A DNA stretch of 64,000 nt from Fuscovulum ytuae (GTDB lineage Bacteria; Pseudomonadota; Alphaproteobacteria; Rhodobacterales; Rhodobacteraceae): positions 3,207,001-3,271,000 of the forward strand of contig NZ_CP124535.1 of assembly GCF_029953595.1 (NCBI RefSeq). Direction: 5' to 3'. The position numbers and the translations under genes were made by a program. The notes under the pieces are model-generated. The model ran no database searches. It was given only the letters and a program-made list of their open reading frames with translations, and had not been told where the DNA came from. Positions 1 through 8,571 of this stretch are shown here, piece after piece; position 1 is the stretch's first letter, and each line of letters begins with the position of its first letter.

Positions 1-48
1 ATTGGGGCAAGTGATTGCGGGCGCTGGATTAATTGGCGGTTTCGGGCT

Positions 49-89
49 GCAACGGCTGTGCCCTGTTTTGTGCCGGGTTTTGTGCAGCA
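49..89. repeat. 41-nt iteron-like repeat, copy 1
   Basis: This segment matches 62261-62301 at 40 of 41 positions. Internally it is about three 12-nt units each ending in TGTGC (CGGCTGTGC, TGTTTTGTGC, GGTTTTGTGC). No gene is visible in 1-229 apart from this repeat. Its function is unknown. Confidence 0.6.
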
Positions 90-229
90 TTCTGTGGGCA
101 CGCAGCGCGCGGTGATCAGGCGTTAACCTAAGCGTGCTGTTGCGGCATTGGGGGTGAGTCGGGGCCGGGAGGGGCTTGGCATCGCGCCGGGGGCGAGGCA
201 TGGTCGCGGCGCGCAAGCGGGGGGGCGGC

Positions 230-997
230 ATGGATTGGGCGATGGCGGGGCTGGAGCCTGCCGCCTTTTGGGCGGCACTGGCGGTGACGCTGTTTGCCGG
301 GTTTGTAAAGGGGGCGGTGGGCTTTGCCATGCCCTTGATCATGGTGTCGGCCTTCAGTGCCTTTCTGCCACCGGAGATGGCGGTGGCGGGGCTGATCCTG
401 CCGACGCTGGTGACAAACCTCTTTCAGGCGACGCGGCAGGGGTTGGCGGCGGCATGGGGGTCGGTGAAGACCTATCGCCGGTTCCTGATCGGCACGGTGG
501 TGTTCATCCTGATCTCGGCCCCGTTCCTGACGGTGATCCCGCGGGTGGCCTATCTTCTGGTTCTGGGTGTGCCGGTGACGGCCTTTGCGGCGGCGCAGCT
601 GATGGGGGTGCCGCTGGCGCTGCCCCTGCGGCATCGGGCGCGGGCGGAATGGGGGCTGGGGATCGTTGGCGGGCTGTTTGGCGGGGTGTCGGGGATCTGG
701 GGGCCGCCGCTTTTGGTTTATCTGTTGTCCATCAAGGCCGAGAAGGCCGAGATGGTGCGGGTGCAGGGCGTGGTCTTTCTGATCGGGGCGGTGGCCTTGT
801 TGGCGGCGCATCTGCGGACGGGGGTTGCGGATGGCGCGAGCCTTGGGTTTTCGGCGGCGCTGGTGATGCCGGCGATGGCGGGGATGATGCTGGGATATCG
901 GGTGCAGGACCGGCTGGATCAGGCGCGTTTCCGGCGCTGGACCCAAGGGTTGCTGGTGCTGACCGGGCTTAATCTGGTGCGTCAGGCGGTGATGTAG
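230..997 (+). CDS. TauE/SafE family sulfite exporter-like membrane protein
   Basis: This is a 255-residue, very hydrophobic protein with the TauE/SafE (TSUP) pattern of two related membrane halves. The first contains FAGFVKGAVGFAMPL near residues 23-37 and the second contains GIVGGLFGGVSGIWGPPLLVYLL. The family exports sulfite, sulfoacetate or other organosulfur anions across the inner membrane, but the substrate here cannot be told. I chose the ATG at 230 because the upstream in-frame extension is Arg/Gly-rich and unlike family N-termini. It stands alone and converges on pckA, with a shared hairpin terminator between them. Confidence 0.8.
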   Translation: MDWAMAGLEPAAFWAALAVTLFAGFVKGAVGFAMPLIMVSAFSAFLPPEMAVAGLILPTLVTNLFQATRQGLAAAWGSVKTYRRFLIGTVVFILISAPFLTVIPRVAYLLVLGVPVTAFAAAQLMGVPLALPLRHRARAEWGLGIVGGLFGGVSGIWGPPLLVYLLSIKAEKAEMVRVQGVVFLIGAVALLAAHLRTGVADGASLGFSAALVMPAMAGMMLGYRVQDRLDQARFRRWTQGLLVLTGLNLVRQAVM

Positions 998-999
998 GG

Positions 1000-1054
1000 G
1001 GGGGAGAACCCCACCCTACCCATCGGGCATTGCGGTAGGGTGGGGTTCTCCCCC
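1000..1054. terminator. bidirectional hairpin between tauE-like gene and pckA
   Basis: There is a perfect 21-bp inverted repeat, 1000-1020 against 1034-1054, with a 13-nt loop. The right arm carries GGTAGGGTGGGG, the core shared by several other intergenic palindromes in the window. It lies 3 nt after the tauE-like stop and 11 nt before the pckA stop, so it can end both transcripts. It lacks a long T tract. Confidence 0.7.
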
Positions 1055-1064
1055 TCCCTGACCC

Positions 1065-2663
1065 TTAGCCGATCGCGGCGGCCTTTACGTCTTCGTCGAT
1101 GAAGGGGACGTATTGTTCGAAGTTCTTCGAGAACATTTCGACCAGTTTCTTGGCCTGCGCGTCATAGGCGGCCTTGTCGGCCCAAGTGTTGCGCGGGTCG
1201 AGAAGGCCCGTGTCCACGCCCGGCACGGCGACCGGCACGTCGAAGCCGAAATTCGGGTCGCGGCGGAATTCCACCGCAGCGAGCGAGCCGTCGAGTGCCG
1301 CAGACAGAAGCGCGCGGGTGGCCTTGATCGGCATCCGCTTGCCCGTGCCATAGGCGCCGCCGGTCCAGCCGGTGTTCACCAGCCAGCAATTGGCGCCGTG
1401 CTTGGCGATCTTGGCTTGCAGGAGCTTGCCATAGACCTCGGGGCGGCGCGGCATGAAGGGCGCACCGAAGCAGGTGGAGAAGGTGGGTTGCGGTTCGGTC
1501 ACGCCGCGTTCGGTTCCGGCCACCTTGGCGGTGAAGCCCGACAGGAAGTGATACATGGCCTGCGCGGGCGTCAACCGCGAGATGGGCGGCAGGACGCCGA
1601 AGGCATCGCAGGTGAGCATGATGATGTTCTTCGGATGCCCGCCGAGGCCCGTGTTGGAGGCGTTCGAGATGAAGTCCAGCGGATAGGCGCAGCGGGTGTT
1701 GGCCGTCAGGCTGTCATCGGCGAAGTCGAGTTCCAGCGTTTCGGGATCGTAGACCATGTTTTCCACCACGGTCGAGAAGTGGTGGGTGGTGGCATAGATC
1801 TCGGGCTCTGCCTCGGGGTCGAGGTTGATGGTCTTGGCGTAGCAGCCGCCTTCGAAGTTGAAGGAGCCGCGGTCGGACCAGCCATGTTCGTCGTCGCCGA
1901 TCAATATGCGGTCGGGCGCGGCGGAGAGCGTGGTCTTGCCGGTGCCGGAGAGGCCGAAGAAGACGGCGGTATCGACCGGGTTGCCGATGGCGTGGTTGGC
2001 CGAGCAATGCATCGGCATCACGCCCTTTTCGGGCAGGATGTAGTTGAGGAGCGTGAAGACTGATTTCTTGTTTTCGCCGGCATAGGCGGTGTTGGCGATC
2101 AGGATCAGCTTCTTGTCGAAGTGGAAGGCAATCACGGTTTCGCTGCGGCAGCCATGGCGCGCGGGATCGGCCTTGAAGCTGGGGCAGTTGATGATGGTCC
2201 ATTCAGGAACGAACTGATCCAGTTCCGTACGTTCCGGGCGCCGCAGGAGATGGCGGATGAAGAGGCCATGCCAGGCAAGTTCCGTCACCACGCGCACGTC
2301 AAGGCGGTGGACGGGGTCAGCCCCGGCATAAAGGTCTTGGACGAAATAATCGCGGCCCTGCATATGGGCGAGCATGTCAGCGTGGAGCTGGTCGAAGCCT
2401 TCGGGCGGCATCGCGGCGTTGTTGTCCCACCAGATGGTGTTTTCGACGGAAGGCGTGCGGACGACGTGTTTGTCCTTGGGCGAGCGACCGGTGAACTGGC
2501 CGGTGGAGACGAGGAAGGCGCCGCCTTTGCCGAGGCGGCCTTCGCCACGCTTTACCGCCTCTTCGACGAGGCTGTGTTCGAGGAAGTTGTAATAGACGTT
2601 CCCAAGACCTGTGATGCCTTGATGTGCCAATTCCTGCGCGGGGTTCACGCGACCGTTCGTCAT
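1065..2663 (-). CDS. pckA: phosphoenolpyruvate carboxykinase (ATP)
   Basis: This 532-residue protein catalyses ATP-dependent decarboxylation of oxaloacetate to PEP, the entry step of gluconeogenesis. Visible signatures are the P-loop GLSGTGKT at 237-244, the GDDEHGW metal/nucleotide motif at 256-262 and the conserved [11 protein letters not shown] segment near the C-terminus. Length is normal for the ATP-type family. The ATG at 2663 is preceded by a strong GGAGGAG ribosome binding site; the in-frame extension to 2720 is not needed. It is divergent from the chvI-chvG operon, an arrangement conserved in alphaproteobacteria, where ChvG/ChvI is linked to carbon regulation. Confidence 0.97.
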   Translation of the reverse strand: MTNGRVNPAQELAHQGITGLGNVYYNFLEHSLVEEAVKRGEGRLGKGGAFLVSTGQFTGRSPKDKHVVRTPSVENTIWWDNNAAMPPEGFDQLHADMLAHMQGRDYFVQDLYAGADPVHRLDVRVVTELAWHGLFIRHLLRRPERTELDQFVPEWTIINCPSFKADPARHGCRSETVIAFHFDKKLILIANTAYAGENKKSVFTLLNYILPEKGVMPMHCSANHAIGNPVDTAVFFGLSGTGKTTLSAAPDRILIGDDEHGWSDRGSFNFEGGCYAKTINLDPEAEPEIYATTHHFSTVVENMVYDPETLELDFADDSLTANTRCAYPLDFISNASNTGLGGHPKNIIMLTCDAFGVLPPISRLTPAQAMYHFLSGFTAKVAGTERGVTEPQPTFSTCFGAPFMPRRPEVYGKLLQAKIAKHGANCWLVNTGWTGGAYGTGKRMPIKATRALLSAALDGSLAAVEFRRDPNFGFDVPVAVPGVDTGLLDPRNTWADKAAYDAQAKKLVEMFSKNFEQYVPFIDEDVKAAAIG

Positions 2664-2800
2664 ACTGCAAGCTCCTCCGCCGGGGGCGCGCCCGGCCTTG
2701 TCGGTTCCCGAAATTGCCAACCCGGGCCAAGGGGTTGGATGCCACCGCCCGGGCCAAGGGGAGGGGACATGACTGGCCTATACCACGTCGCTCGCGGTTG

Positions 2801-2870
2801 GGAACAGGTCGGTTCCGTTTCGTTAGCGCAACCACCGAAGGTTTAGCGCAACCATTCGTTCAGGTTGTGC
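2801..2870. promoter_or_regulatory. pckA/chvI intergenic control region with repeated GCGCAACC sites
   Basis: The 371-nt gap between the divergent pckA and chvI starts has no gene. It holds two direct copies of TTAGCGCAACCA at 2824-2834 and 2844-2854, exactly 20 nt apart (two helical turns), an inverted GGTTGTGC at 2863-2870, and a separate dyad GGAAC-N6-GTTCC at 2801-2816. Leftward, TGGTATAGG (reverse of 2777-2785) could be an extended -10 for pckA. These look like operator sites; the binding protein is not identifiable from sequence. Confidence 0.5.
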
Positions 2871-3034
2871 AAATGGGTGGCAAATCCGCCAGTCTGTGGG
2901 TTTTCCGCGACGGTTTGGCCCAGCAAATGCCTCGATTCGCACATATCGGTTGATTCCCGGCAGCGGAAAAATGATCATGCCCGGCAAAACAAAAGTCTTC
3001 GTGACAGTAGTACGGGCAGCAAGGGATAACCATT

Positions 3035-3736
3035 ATGGCAAGGATTGCACTTGTCGACGATGACAGGAACATCCTGACTTCGGTCGCAATGACGCTGGAA
3101 GCCGAAGGGTTCGAGGTCGAAACCTACAATGACGGGCAATCGGCGCTGGACGCCTTTAACCGGCGGCTGCCGGATATGGCCGTGCTTGACATAAAGATGC
3201 CGCGGATGGACGGGATGGACCTGTTGCAGCGTCTGCGTCAGAAGACGACGATGCCGGTGATCTTTCTCACCTCGAAAGATGATGAGATCGACGAGGTTCT
3301 GGGTCTGCGCATGGGCGCGGATGACTATGTGAAGAAGCCCTTCAGCCAGCGCCTGCTGGTGGAGCGTATCCGGGCGCTGCTGCGGCGGCAGGACGCCATC
3401 GCCACGGGTGAGGTGGCGACAACGGAAGAGACAAAGATCATGGAGCGGGGCAACCTGCGCATGGACCCGCTGCGCCATTCGGTGACGTGGAAGGGCATGG
3501 ATGTCGCGCTGACGGTGACGGAGTTCATGCTGTTGCAAGCGCTGGCCCAGCGACCGGGTTTCGTGAAGAGCCGGGATCAGTTGATGGACGTGGCCTATGA
3601 TGATCAGGTCTATGTGGATGACCGGACCATCGACAGCCACATCAAGCGTCTGCGGAAGAAAATGCGTGCGGTGGATGAAAACTTTTCGGCCATCGAGACG
3701 TTGTATGGAATCGGCTATCGTTACAACGAAGAGTAA
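3035..3736 (+). CDS. chvI: response regulator ChvI (OmpR/PhoB type)
   Basis: This 233-residue DNA-binding response regulator has a receiver domain (about 1-118) with acidic pocket D9/D10, phospho-acceptor D52 in [11 protein letters not shown]79 and K101, then an OmpR-type winged helix (about 130-233). It is the partner of the ChvG kinase encoded next. In rhizobia and other alphaproteobacteria this pair controls envelope, acid and carbon responses and is essential or nearly so. It starts at ATG 3035 and its stop codon directly abuts the chvG ATG, so the two are translated as a unit. Confidence 0.95.
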   Translation: MARIALVDDDRNILTSVAMTLEAEGFEVETYNDGQSALDAFNRRLPDMAVLDIKMPRMDGMDLLQRLRQKTTMPVIFLTSKDDEIDEVLGLRMGADDYVKKPFSQRLLVERIRALLRRQDAIATGEVATTEETKIMERGNLRMDPLRHSVTWKGMDVALTVTEFMLLQALAQRPGFVKSRDQLMDVAYDDQVYVDDRTIDSHIKRLRKKMRAVDENFSAIETLYGIGYRYNEE

Positions 3737-5434
3737 ATGACCGCAGCGCCACGCATCGGGAAAGAGGGACGGCGGGACCGTTCGGATGATGTCGTCCTCG
3801 GCGAGGACTGGACATCCGGGGATGGTTTGGTCGATCCCGCGCTGCGGGCGAGCCGGGATCGGCGCGGTGTCGTGTCGTTGAACCGGTCGCCTTTGGCGCG
3901 GAAGATCATCCTGTTCAATTTGCTGGCGCTTTTGGTGTTGGCGGGTGGGGTGCTGTTCCTTAATCCCTTCCGCGAAAGCCTTGTGGCGCTGCGGCAGGAT
4001 GCGATCATTGCCGAGACGCTGCTGGTTTCGGATGTGTTCGAAGCGGTGGCCGCCGAGGCGGAGGGTCCGCTGGATGCCATGCGGGCCGGGCGCGTTCTGG
4101 AGACGGTGCAGGTGGGCCCGGGCGGCGAGGCCTTTGTCATGCTGCCCGATGGCACGCTTGCTGGGCGCAAGGTCGGGCAGGAACGCATTCAGGGTGAGGT
4201 GCAGGTGCGCCCGACGCCCATCGTGGATGCGCTGACGGCGGCATGGAACGGGGTGGCGGGGCTATTGAAGCGCGCAACGCCCGAGGCGGAGGCGGTGAAT
4301 CGTCTTACCCTTGCGCAGGCGCTGTTTTCCGGCGCGCTGAAGGGCGAGGGCGTGCAGGTGGCGGGCCGGTCGCCGGATGGTGGGCGGCTTTTTGCCGTGG
4401 CCGAGCCGGTGTTCCGCAATGGGCAAGTGGTGGCTGTGGTCATCATGACCGCCGATCAGGGCCCGATTGAGCAATTGGCGCGGGCCGAGCGTGAGCAGGT
4501 GCTGCTGATCTTTATCGCATCCTTGATGGTGTCTTTCGGGTTGAGCCTGATGCTGGCCTCGACCATCGCGAACCCGTTGTCAGACCTTGCGGCGGCGGCG
4601 GAATTGGGCCGCGACCGGGACGCGCGCAAGATGGCGCCCGGACGGGTGCGCATCCCTGATCTTGCGGCGCGGCCGGATGAGATCGGGCGGCTTTCTGTGG
4701 CGATGCGGGGTATGGTGGCGGCGCTGTATGATCGGATCGATGCGAATGAACAATTCGCGGCCGATGTGGCGCATGAGATCAAGAACCCGCTGGCAAGCCT
4801 GCGGTCGGCGGTTGGCACGATGCGGCTGGCCAAGCGCGATGACCAGAAGGAAAAGCTGCTGGACGTGATCGAGCATGACGTGCGCCGGTTGGACCGTCTG
4901 GTGAGCGACATTTCCAACGCCTCGCGGCTGGACAGCGAATTGGTGAAGGAGGAGGAGGAGGAGTTCAACCTTGTCCGCACCCTGACCAATCTGTCGGAAT
5001 ATCTGGGTCAGCAGGCGCAGGAGAAGGGGGTGGAGTTCATCACCGACTTCCCCAGCGAGCCGATCCTGATCCGGGGGCTGGAGGCGCGGTTGGCGCAGGT
5101 CTTCGTGAACCTGATCACCAATGCGATCAGTTTCTGCGAAGATGGCGATGCGGTGCGCATCTGGGCGCGGCGGCGTGAGAACCGGGTTCTGATCGTGGTC
5201 GAGGATACCGGGCCGGGCATTCCCGAACAGGCGCTGACAAAGGTGTTCAAGCGGTTCTACAGCGAACGCCCGCAGGTCCAGTTTGGCGAACATTCGGGCT
5301 TGGGACTGGCGATTTCCAAGCAGATCGTCGAGGCGCATGGCGGGGTGATCTGGGCCGAGAACATCCGCCCGACCCATGCCGATGTCACCTCTGACCCGCT
5401 GGGCGCGCGGTTCGTGGTCGGTCTGCCGGTGTGA
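3737..5434 (+). CDS. chvG: sensor histidine kinase ChvG
   Basis: This 565-residue inner-membrane kinase has a cytoplasmic N-tail, TM1 (about 56-77), a periplasmic sensor region (about 78-252), TM2 (about 254-275) followed by HAMP, an H-box FAADVAHEIKNPLASLRSA with phospho-acceptor H346, and a HATPase domain with the N-box (FVNLITNA), G1 (DTGPGIP) and G2 (GLGLAISK). It phosphorylates ChvI. In rhizobia it is held in check by the periplasmic protein ExoR; no ExoR gene is in this window. Its final codons overlap the GTG start of hprK by a GTGA junction. Confidence 0.95.
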   Translation: MTAAPRIGKEGRRDRSDDVVLGEDWTSGDGLVDPALRASRDRRGVVSLNRSPLARKIILFNLLALLVLAGGVLFLNPFRESLVALRQDAIIAETLLVSDVFEAVAAEAEGPLDAMRAGRVLETVQVGPGGEAFVMLPDGTLAGRKVGQERIQGEVQVRPTPIVDALTAAWNGVAGLLKRATPEAEAVNRLTLAQALFSGALKGEGVQVAGRSPDGGRLFAVAEPVFRNGQVVAVVIMTADQGPIEQLARAEREQVLLIFIASLMVSFGLSLMLASTIANPLSDLAAAAELGRDRDARKMAPGRVRIPDLAARPDEIGRLSVAMRGMVAALYDRIDANEQFAADVAHEIKNPLASLRSAVGTMRLAKRDDQKEKLLDVIEHDVRRLDRLVSDISNASRLDSELVKEEEEEFNLVRTLTNLSEYLGQQAQEKGVEFITDFPSEPILIRGLEARLAQVFVNLITNAISFCEDGDAVRIWARRRENRVLIVVEDTGPGIPEQALTKVFKRFYSERPQVQFGEHSGLGLAISKQIVEAHGGVIWAENIRPTHADVTSDPLGARFVVGLPV

Positions 5435-5853
5435 CGGCAGAGGTGACGCTGCACGCGACTTGTGTCGCGGTGGAGGGTCGCGGGGTGTTGATCACGGGGC
5501 CGTCAGGCAGCGGCAAATCCGGTCTTGCGCTGTCCCTTATGGCGCTGGGCGCGCGGCTGGTGGCGGATGACCAAGTGACGCTTTCCGTTACAGAAGGGGC
5601 GCTCTGGGCCGCCTGCCCGCCCACGATCCGGGGAATGATCGAGGCGCGGGGGATTGGCCTTCTGGCGGCGGACCCGGTGGACGCGGCGGAGGTGGTTTTG
5701 GTGGTCGATCTGGGGACGCCCGAGACGGAGCGGTTGCCGCCGCGACGTGAGGTTTCCTACCTCGGACGGACAGTAGCCCTTGTGCGAAGGATCGAAGGGC
5801 CCCATTTCCCGGCAGCGGTGCTGCACTATGTCAGGGCAGGGCGCAAAGAGTGA
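5431..5853 (+). CDS. hprK: short HPr kinase/phosphorylase (catalytic domain only)
   Basis: This 140-residue protein has Walker A GPSGSGKS at 23-30, acidic residues D46/D47 and the EARGIGLL signature at 71-78. It corresponds to only the C-terminal catalytic domain of Firmicute HPrK (about 310 residues), which is the usual alphaproteobacterial form. It phosphorylates HPr on Ser46, and such a serine is present in the HPr encoded downstream. Its GTG start overlaps the chvG stop (GTGA) and its own stop overlaps the rapZ GTG, so expression is probably by translational coupling. Confidence 0.92.
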   Translation: MTAEVTLHATCVAVEGRGVLITGPSGSGKSGLALSLMALGARLVADDQVTLSVTEGALWAACPPTIRGMIEARGIGLLAADPVDAAEVVLVVDLGTPETERLPPRREVSYLGRTVALVRRIEGPHFPAAVLHYVRAGRKE

Positions 5854-6797
5854 CGGAAAGTCCCGCGATGCAGGACGACTTACAGGCGATGGGGCACCGG
5901 CTTTTGCTGGTCACCGGTCCTTCGGGGGCAGGGCGCAGCACGTCGATCGACGCGCTGGAGGATCTTGGCTATGAGGTGATCGACAACCTGCCCCTGCGGC
6001 TTGTGCCGCGTCTGATCGAGGGCGCGCCGCTGGAGCGGCCCATCGCGTTGGGCCTTGATGTGCGCAACCGGGATTTCAATGTCACCGCCTTGATCGAGTT
6101 GATCGACACTTTGACGCGCGACCCGAGGGTGGCGTTGCAAGTGTTGTATGTGGACTGTGCGCCGTCGGAACTGATCCGGCGCTATAGCCAGACGCGGCGG
6201 CGGCATCCCTTGGCCCCGGCGGAAACGCCCGCCGAAGGGATCGCGCGTGAGATCGACCTTTTGGCCCCGATCCGGGTGCGGGCGGATCACCTGATCGACA
6301 CGACGGAGATGAGCCCGCATGACTTGAAGGCAGAGCTTGCGCAATGGTTCGGGCAGTCTGTGGCGTCGCGGATGGCGGTGTCCTTGCAGAGCTTTAGCTA
6401 TAAGCGTGGGCTGCCGCGGGGCGTGGATATGGTGTTTGACTGCCGGTTTCTGCGGAACCCCTATTGGGAGGCCGCTTTGCGCGATCTGGACGGGCGTGAT
6501 GCGGCGGTGGTGGCGCATGTGGCGGATGACCCGCGCTTTGCGGAATTCTTTGAAAGAGTGAGCGGGTTGGTGCAATTCCTGCTTCCGGCATCGGTTGCCG
6601 AGGGCAAGGCGCATCTGTCCATCGGCTTTGGCTGCACAGGCGGGCAACATCGCAGCGTGGCGGTGGCCGAAATGCTTGGCAAGGCGCTTGCAGAGGCGGG
6701 TTGGGCGGTGTCAAAACGGCACCGGGAACTGGAACGCAGGGCGGCGGTGACGCCGGGTGCTGCGGGCACGGGAATGGGCGGGGTGACGGGCGCGTGA
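5850..6797 (+). CDS. rapZ: RapZ/YvcJ-family P-loop protein
   Basis: This 315-residue nucleotide-binding protein has Walker [10 protein letters not shown] at 23-31 and the C-terminal [10 protein letters not shown] motif typical of RapZ. In E. coli RapZ is an adaptor that directs RNase E to the sRNA GlmZ. In alphaproteobacteria the role is less defined, but linkage to hprK and PTS genes is conserved. The start is GTG 5850 overlapping hprK; an ATG at 5868 is an alternative. The C-terminal 20 residues are Gly/Ala-rich, and the stop overlaps the GTG of the EIIA gene. Confidence 0.9.
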   Translation: MTESPAMQDDLQAMGHRLLLVTGPSGAGRSTSIDALEDLGYEVIDNLPLRLVPRLIEGAPLERPIALGLDVRNRDFNVTALIELIDTLTRDPRVALQVLYVDCAPSELIRRYSQTRRRHPLAPAETPAEGIAREIDLLAPIRVRADHLIDTTEMSPHDLKAELAQWFGQSVASRMAVSLQSFSYKRGLPRGVDMVFDCRFLRNPYWEAALRDLDGRDAAVVAHVADDPRFAEFFERVSGLVQFLLPASVAEGKAHLSIGFGCTGGQHRSVAVAEMLGKALAEAGWAVSKRHRELERRAAVTPGAAGTGMGGVTGA

Positions 6798-7189
6798 TCG
6801 GTATCGTGATCGTGGCACATGGCGGGCTGGCGCGGGAATATCTTTCCGCGGTCGAGCATGTCGTGGGCAAGCAGGATGCGATGCGGGCCATCGCCATCGA
6901 GGATGACCATGACCGCAAGGCCAAGCAGGCCGAGATCTGTGCCGCCGCCGATGCGGTGGATACGGGCGCGGGCGTGGTGGTGGTGACGGATATGTTCGGG
7001 GGATCGCCGTCGAACCTATCGCTCATGGCCTGTATCGGGGCGGATCGGCGCATCGTCTATGGGGCGAACCTGCCGATGCTGATCAAGCTGGCAAAGTCGC
7101 GCGATTTGACGGTGCCGGAGGCTGTGGCCGCCGCGCTTGACGCCGGGCGGAAGTATATCAACAGTCTGGACCTTGGCGGTGGGGCGTGA
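6794..7189 (+). CDS. PTS EIIA component, mannose family (ManX/EIIA-Man-like)
   Basis: This 131-residue protein begins with the mannose-family IIA fold: [16 protein letters not shown], with the phosphorylated His at position 9, and [10 protein letters not shown] further on. No IIB, IIC or IID transporter subunit is encoded nearby, so it is inferred to be a regulatory phosphate acceptor rather than part of a sugar importer. The GTG at 6794 overlaps the rapZ stop, and upstream in-frame sequence is only rapZ coding in another frame. It sits 10 nt before HPr. Confidence 0.9.
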   Translation: MIGIVIVAHGGLAREYLSAVEHVVGKQDAMRAIAIEDDHDRKAKQAEICAAADAVDTGAGVVVVTDMFGGSPSNLSLMACIGADRRIVYGANLPMLIKLAKSRDLTVPEAVAAALDAGRKYINSLDLGGGA

Positions 7190-7199
7190 GCTGGGGATC

Positions 7200-7469
7200 A
7201 TGACGGCACGGGTGTTTCGGATCATCAATGAAAAGGGGCTGCATGCGCGCGCCTCGGCCAAATTCGTGGAAGTGGTCGAAGGGCATGATGCGCAGGCGCA
7301 GGTGACAAAGGACGGGATGACCGTGTCGGGGGATTCGATCATGGGTCTTCTGATGTTGGCCGCGTCGCGCGGGACAGAGATCGCGGTGGCGACAAGCGGC
7401 GCAGAGGCGGAGAAGCTTGCCGATGCGCTGGAGGCGCTGGTTGCAAACCGCTTCGGTGAAGACTACTGA
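7200..7469 (+). CDS. ptsH: phosphocarrier protein HPr
   Basis: This 89-residue protein has the catalytic H15 in NEKGLHARAS and the regulatory S46 in VSGDSIMGLL. It carries phosphate from enzyme I to EIIA and is the substrate of the HprK encoded in the same operon. The start at ATG 7200 gives the canonical N-terminus with a GGGGA ribosome binding site. Enzyme I (ptsP/ptsI) is not in the window. The presence of S46 next to an HprK gene means that both the His and Ser phosphorylation circuits should operate. Confidence 0.95.
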   Translation: MTARVFRIINEKGLHARASAKFVEVVEGHDAQAQVTKDGMTVSGDSIMGLLMLAASRGTEIAVATSGAEAEKLADALEALVANRFGEDY

Positions 7470-7499
7470 GGCGCGTCAGACCCAATAGGCAGATCCCGC

Positions 7500-8405
7500 G
7501 TGACCGATACGTCGCAAAGCGAAGAGGTGCGCACCCTTGAGGTGAGCGAGGACGAGCTGGCCCGGCGGCGGGCGGCGCGGGCCGAGCGGCCCTATGACAT
7601 GCGGCGGCTGTCCTATGCGGGGACGTTTAAGAACCCGTTCAAGGCGAACACGATCCGCACCATCGAATGGTTGACGGCGAAGGTCACGCTCTTGCGGTTG
7701 ATCCGGGATTTCGAGCGGACGGGAGCGCCGCAGGGTGCGCCTTTCTGGCCCAAGGCGATCCGTCAGATGGGGATAACGATCCAGACGCCGCCCGAAGAGA
7801 TTGCCCTTATCCCGAAGACGGGGCCACTGGTGGTGGTGTCGAACCATCCGTCGGGGTTGGTCGATGGGATGGTGTTGGCCGAGATGGTCAATCGTGTGCG
7901 GTCGGATTTCAAGATCCTGACGCGGTCCTTGCTGACGGGGATACCGGAGGTCGAGGAATTCATGATCCCGGTGCCTTTTCCGCATGAGGATAATGCGCGG
8001 GAACTGGGCCTGCAGATGCGGGACGAGACGATGAAGCACCTGAAGGCGGGCGGGGTGATCATCCTGTTCCCCGCTGGCAAGGTGGCGATGAGCGAGGGCT
8101 GGTGGGGGCCAGCTGTGGAGGCGGAGTGGAACGTCTTCACCCATAAGATCGTGCGGTCATCGGGGGCGACGATCCTGCCGGTATTCTTCCCCGGCCAGAA
8201 TTCGCGTGCGTTCCAGATTGCCAACCAGATCAGCGACACGCTGCGGCAGGGTCTGCTGCTGTATGAGATCAAGCGTTGTTTGTTCAAGCCGACACGGCCC
8301 GTGATCGGCCCGCCGATCCCGGCGACGGAATTGAAAAACTGGGAGGGGAACCCGCGAGGGTTTCTGGCCTGGCTGAGGGAATATACGCTTTCACTGAAAG
8401 GGTAG
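7500..8405 (+). CDS. lysophospholipid acyltransferase family protein
   Basis: This 301-residue member of the PlsC-like acyltransferase group has the acceptor motif NHPSGLVDG at 115-123 (H116, D122; one residue longer than the classic HX4D) and the FPAGKV motif near 190-195. The fold suggests acyl transfer onto a lysophospholipid or ornithine-lipid-type acceptor at the inner membrane, but the substrate is unknown. It starts at GTG 7500, 30 nt after ptsH, and may be the last gene of the chvI operon. It converges on the 3-hydroxyacyl-CoA dehydrogenase gene across a hairpin array. Confidence 0.78.
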   Translation: MTDTSQSEEVRTLEVSEDELARRRAARAERPYDMRRLSYAGTFKNPFKANTIRTIEWLTAKVTLLRLIRDFERTGAPQGAPFWPKAIRQMGITIQTPPEEIALIPKTGPLVVVSNHPSGLVDGMVLAEMVNRVRSDFKILTRSLLTGIPEVEEFMIPVPFPHEDNARELGLQMRDETMKHLKAGGVIILFPAGKVAMSEGWWGPAVEAEWNVFTHKIVRSSGATILPVFFPGQNSRAFQIANQISDTLRQGLLLYEIKRCLFKPTRPVIGPPIPATELKNWEGNPRGFLAWLREYTLSLKG

Positions 8406-8434
8406 GGCGGGGTTTCCCGTCTCTTGAGGCGGCG

Positions 8435-8567
8435 GCGATTTCTGACGCAGAAATCGCGTCGGAATTTGACGCAAATTCCGGGTGGGCGACCGCTGGTCGC
8501 CTATTTGCGGGACGGTGGGGCCGATTTCTGCGTCAGAAATCGGTGCGGAAACTGCGTCAGTTTCCGC
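8435..8567. repeat. array of five perfect triloop hairpins
   Basis: Five perfect stems with 3-nt loops lie in 133 nt: 8435-8444/8448-8457 (loop ACG), 8460-8468/8472-8480 (ACG), 8485-8491/8495-8501 (GCT), 8521-8530/8534-8543 (CGT) and 8545-8554/8558-8567 (CGT). Arm sequences differ between units while pairing is kept. Four units share a TG-ACG-CA core (CTG-ACG-CAG in three, TTG-ACG-CAA in the second), the last two inverted. The array fills the gap between the convergent acyltransferase and dehydrogenase genes and ends 5 nt from the dehydrogenase stop codon. No T tracts follow the stems. Confidence 0.9.
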
Positions 8568-8571
8568 GATT

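Noticed and set aside
128-946. Minus-strand open frame covering the TauE/SafE-like gene
   Set aside because: The translation is almost entirely His, Arg, Pro and Gln, the signature of an antisense shadow; the plus strand encodes a clear membrane protein.
8435-8567. CRISPR array
   Set aside because: The units are self-complementary with 3-nt loops and no constant direct repeat or unique spacers of regular length.
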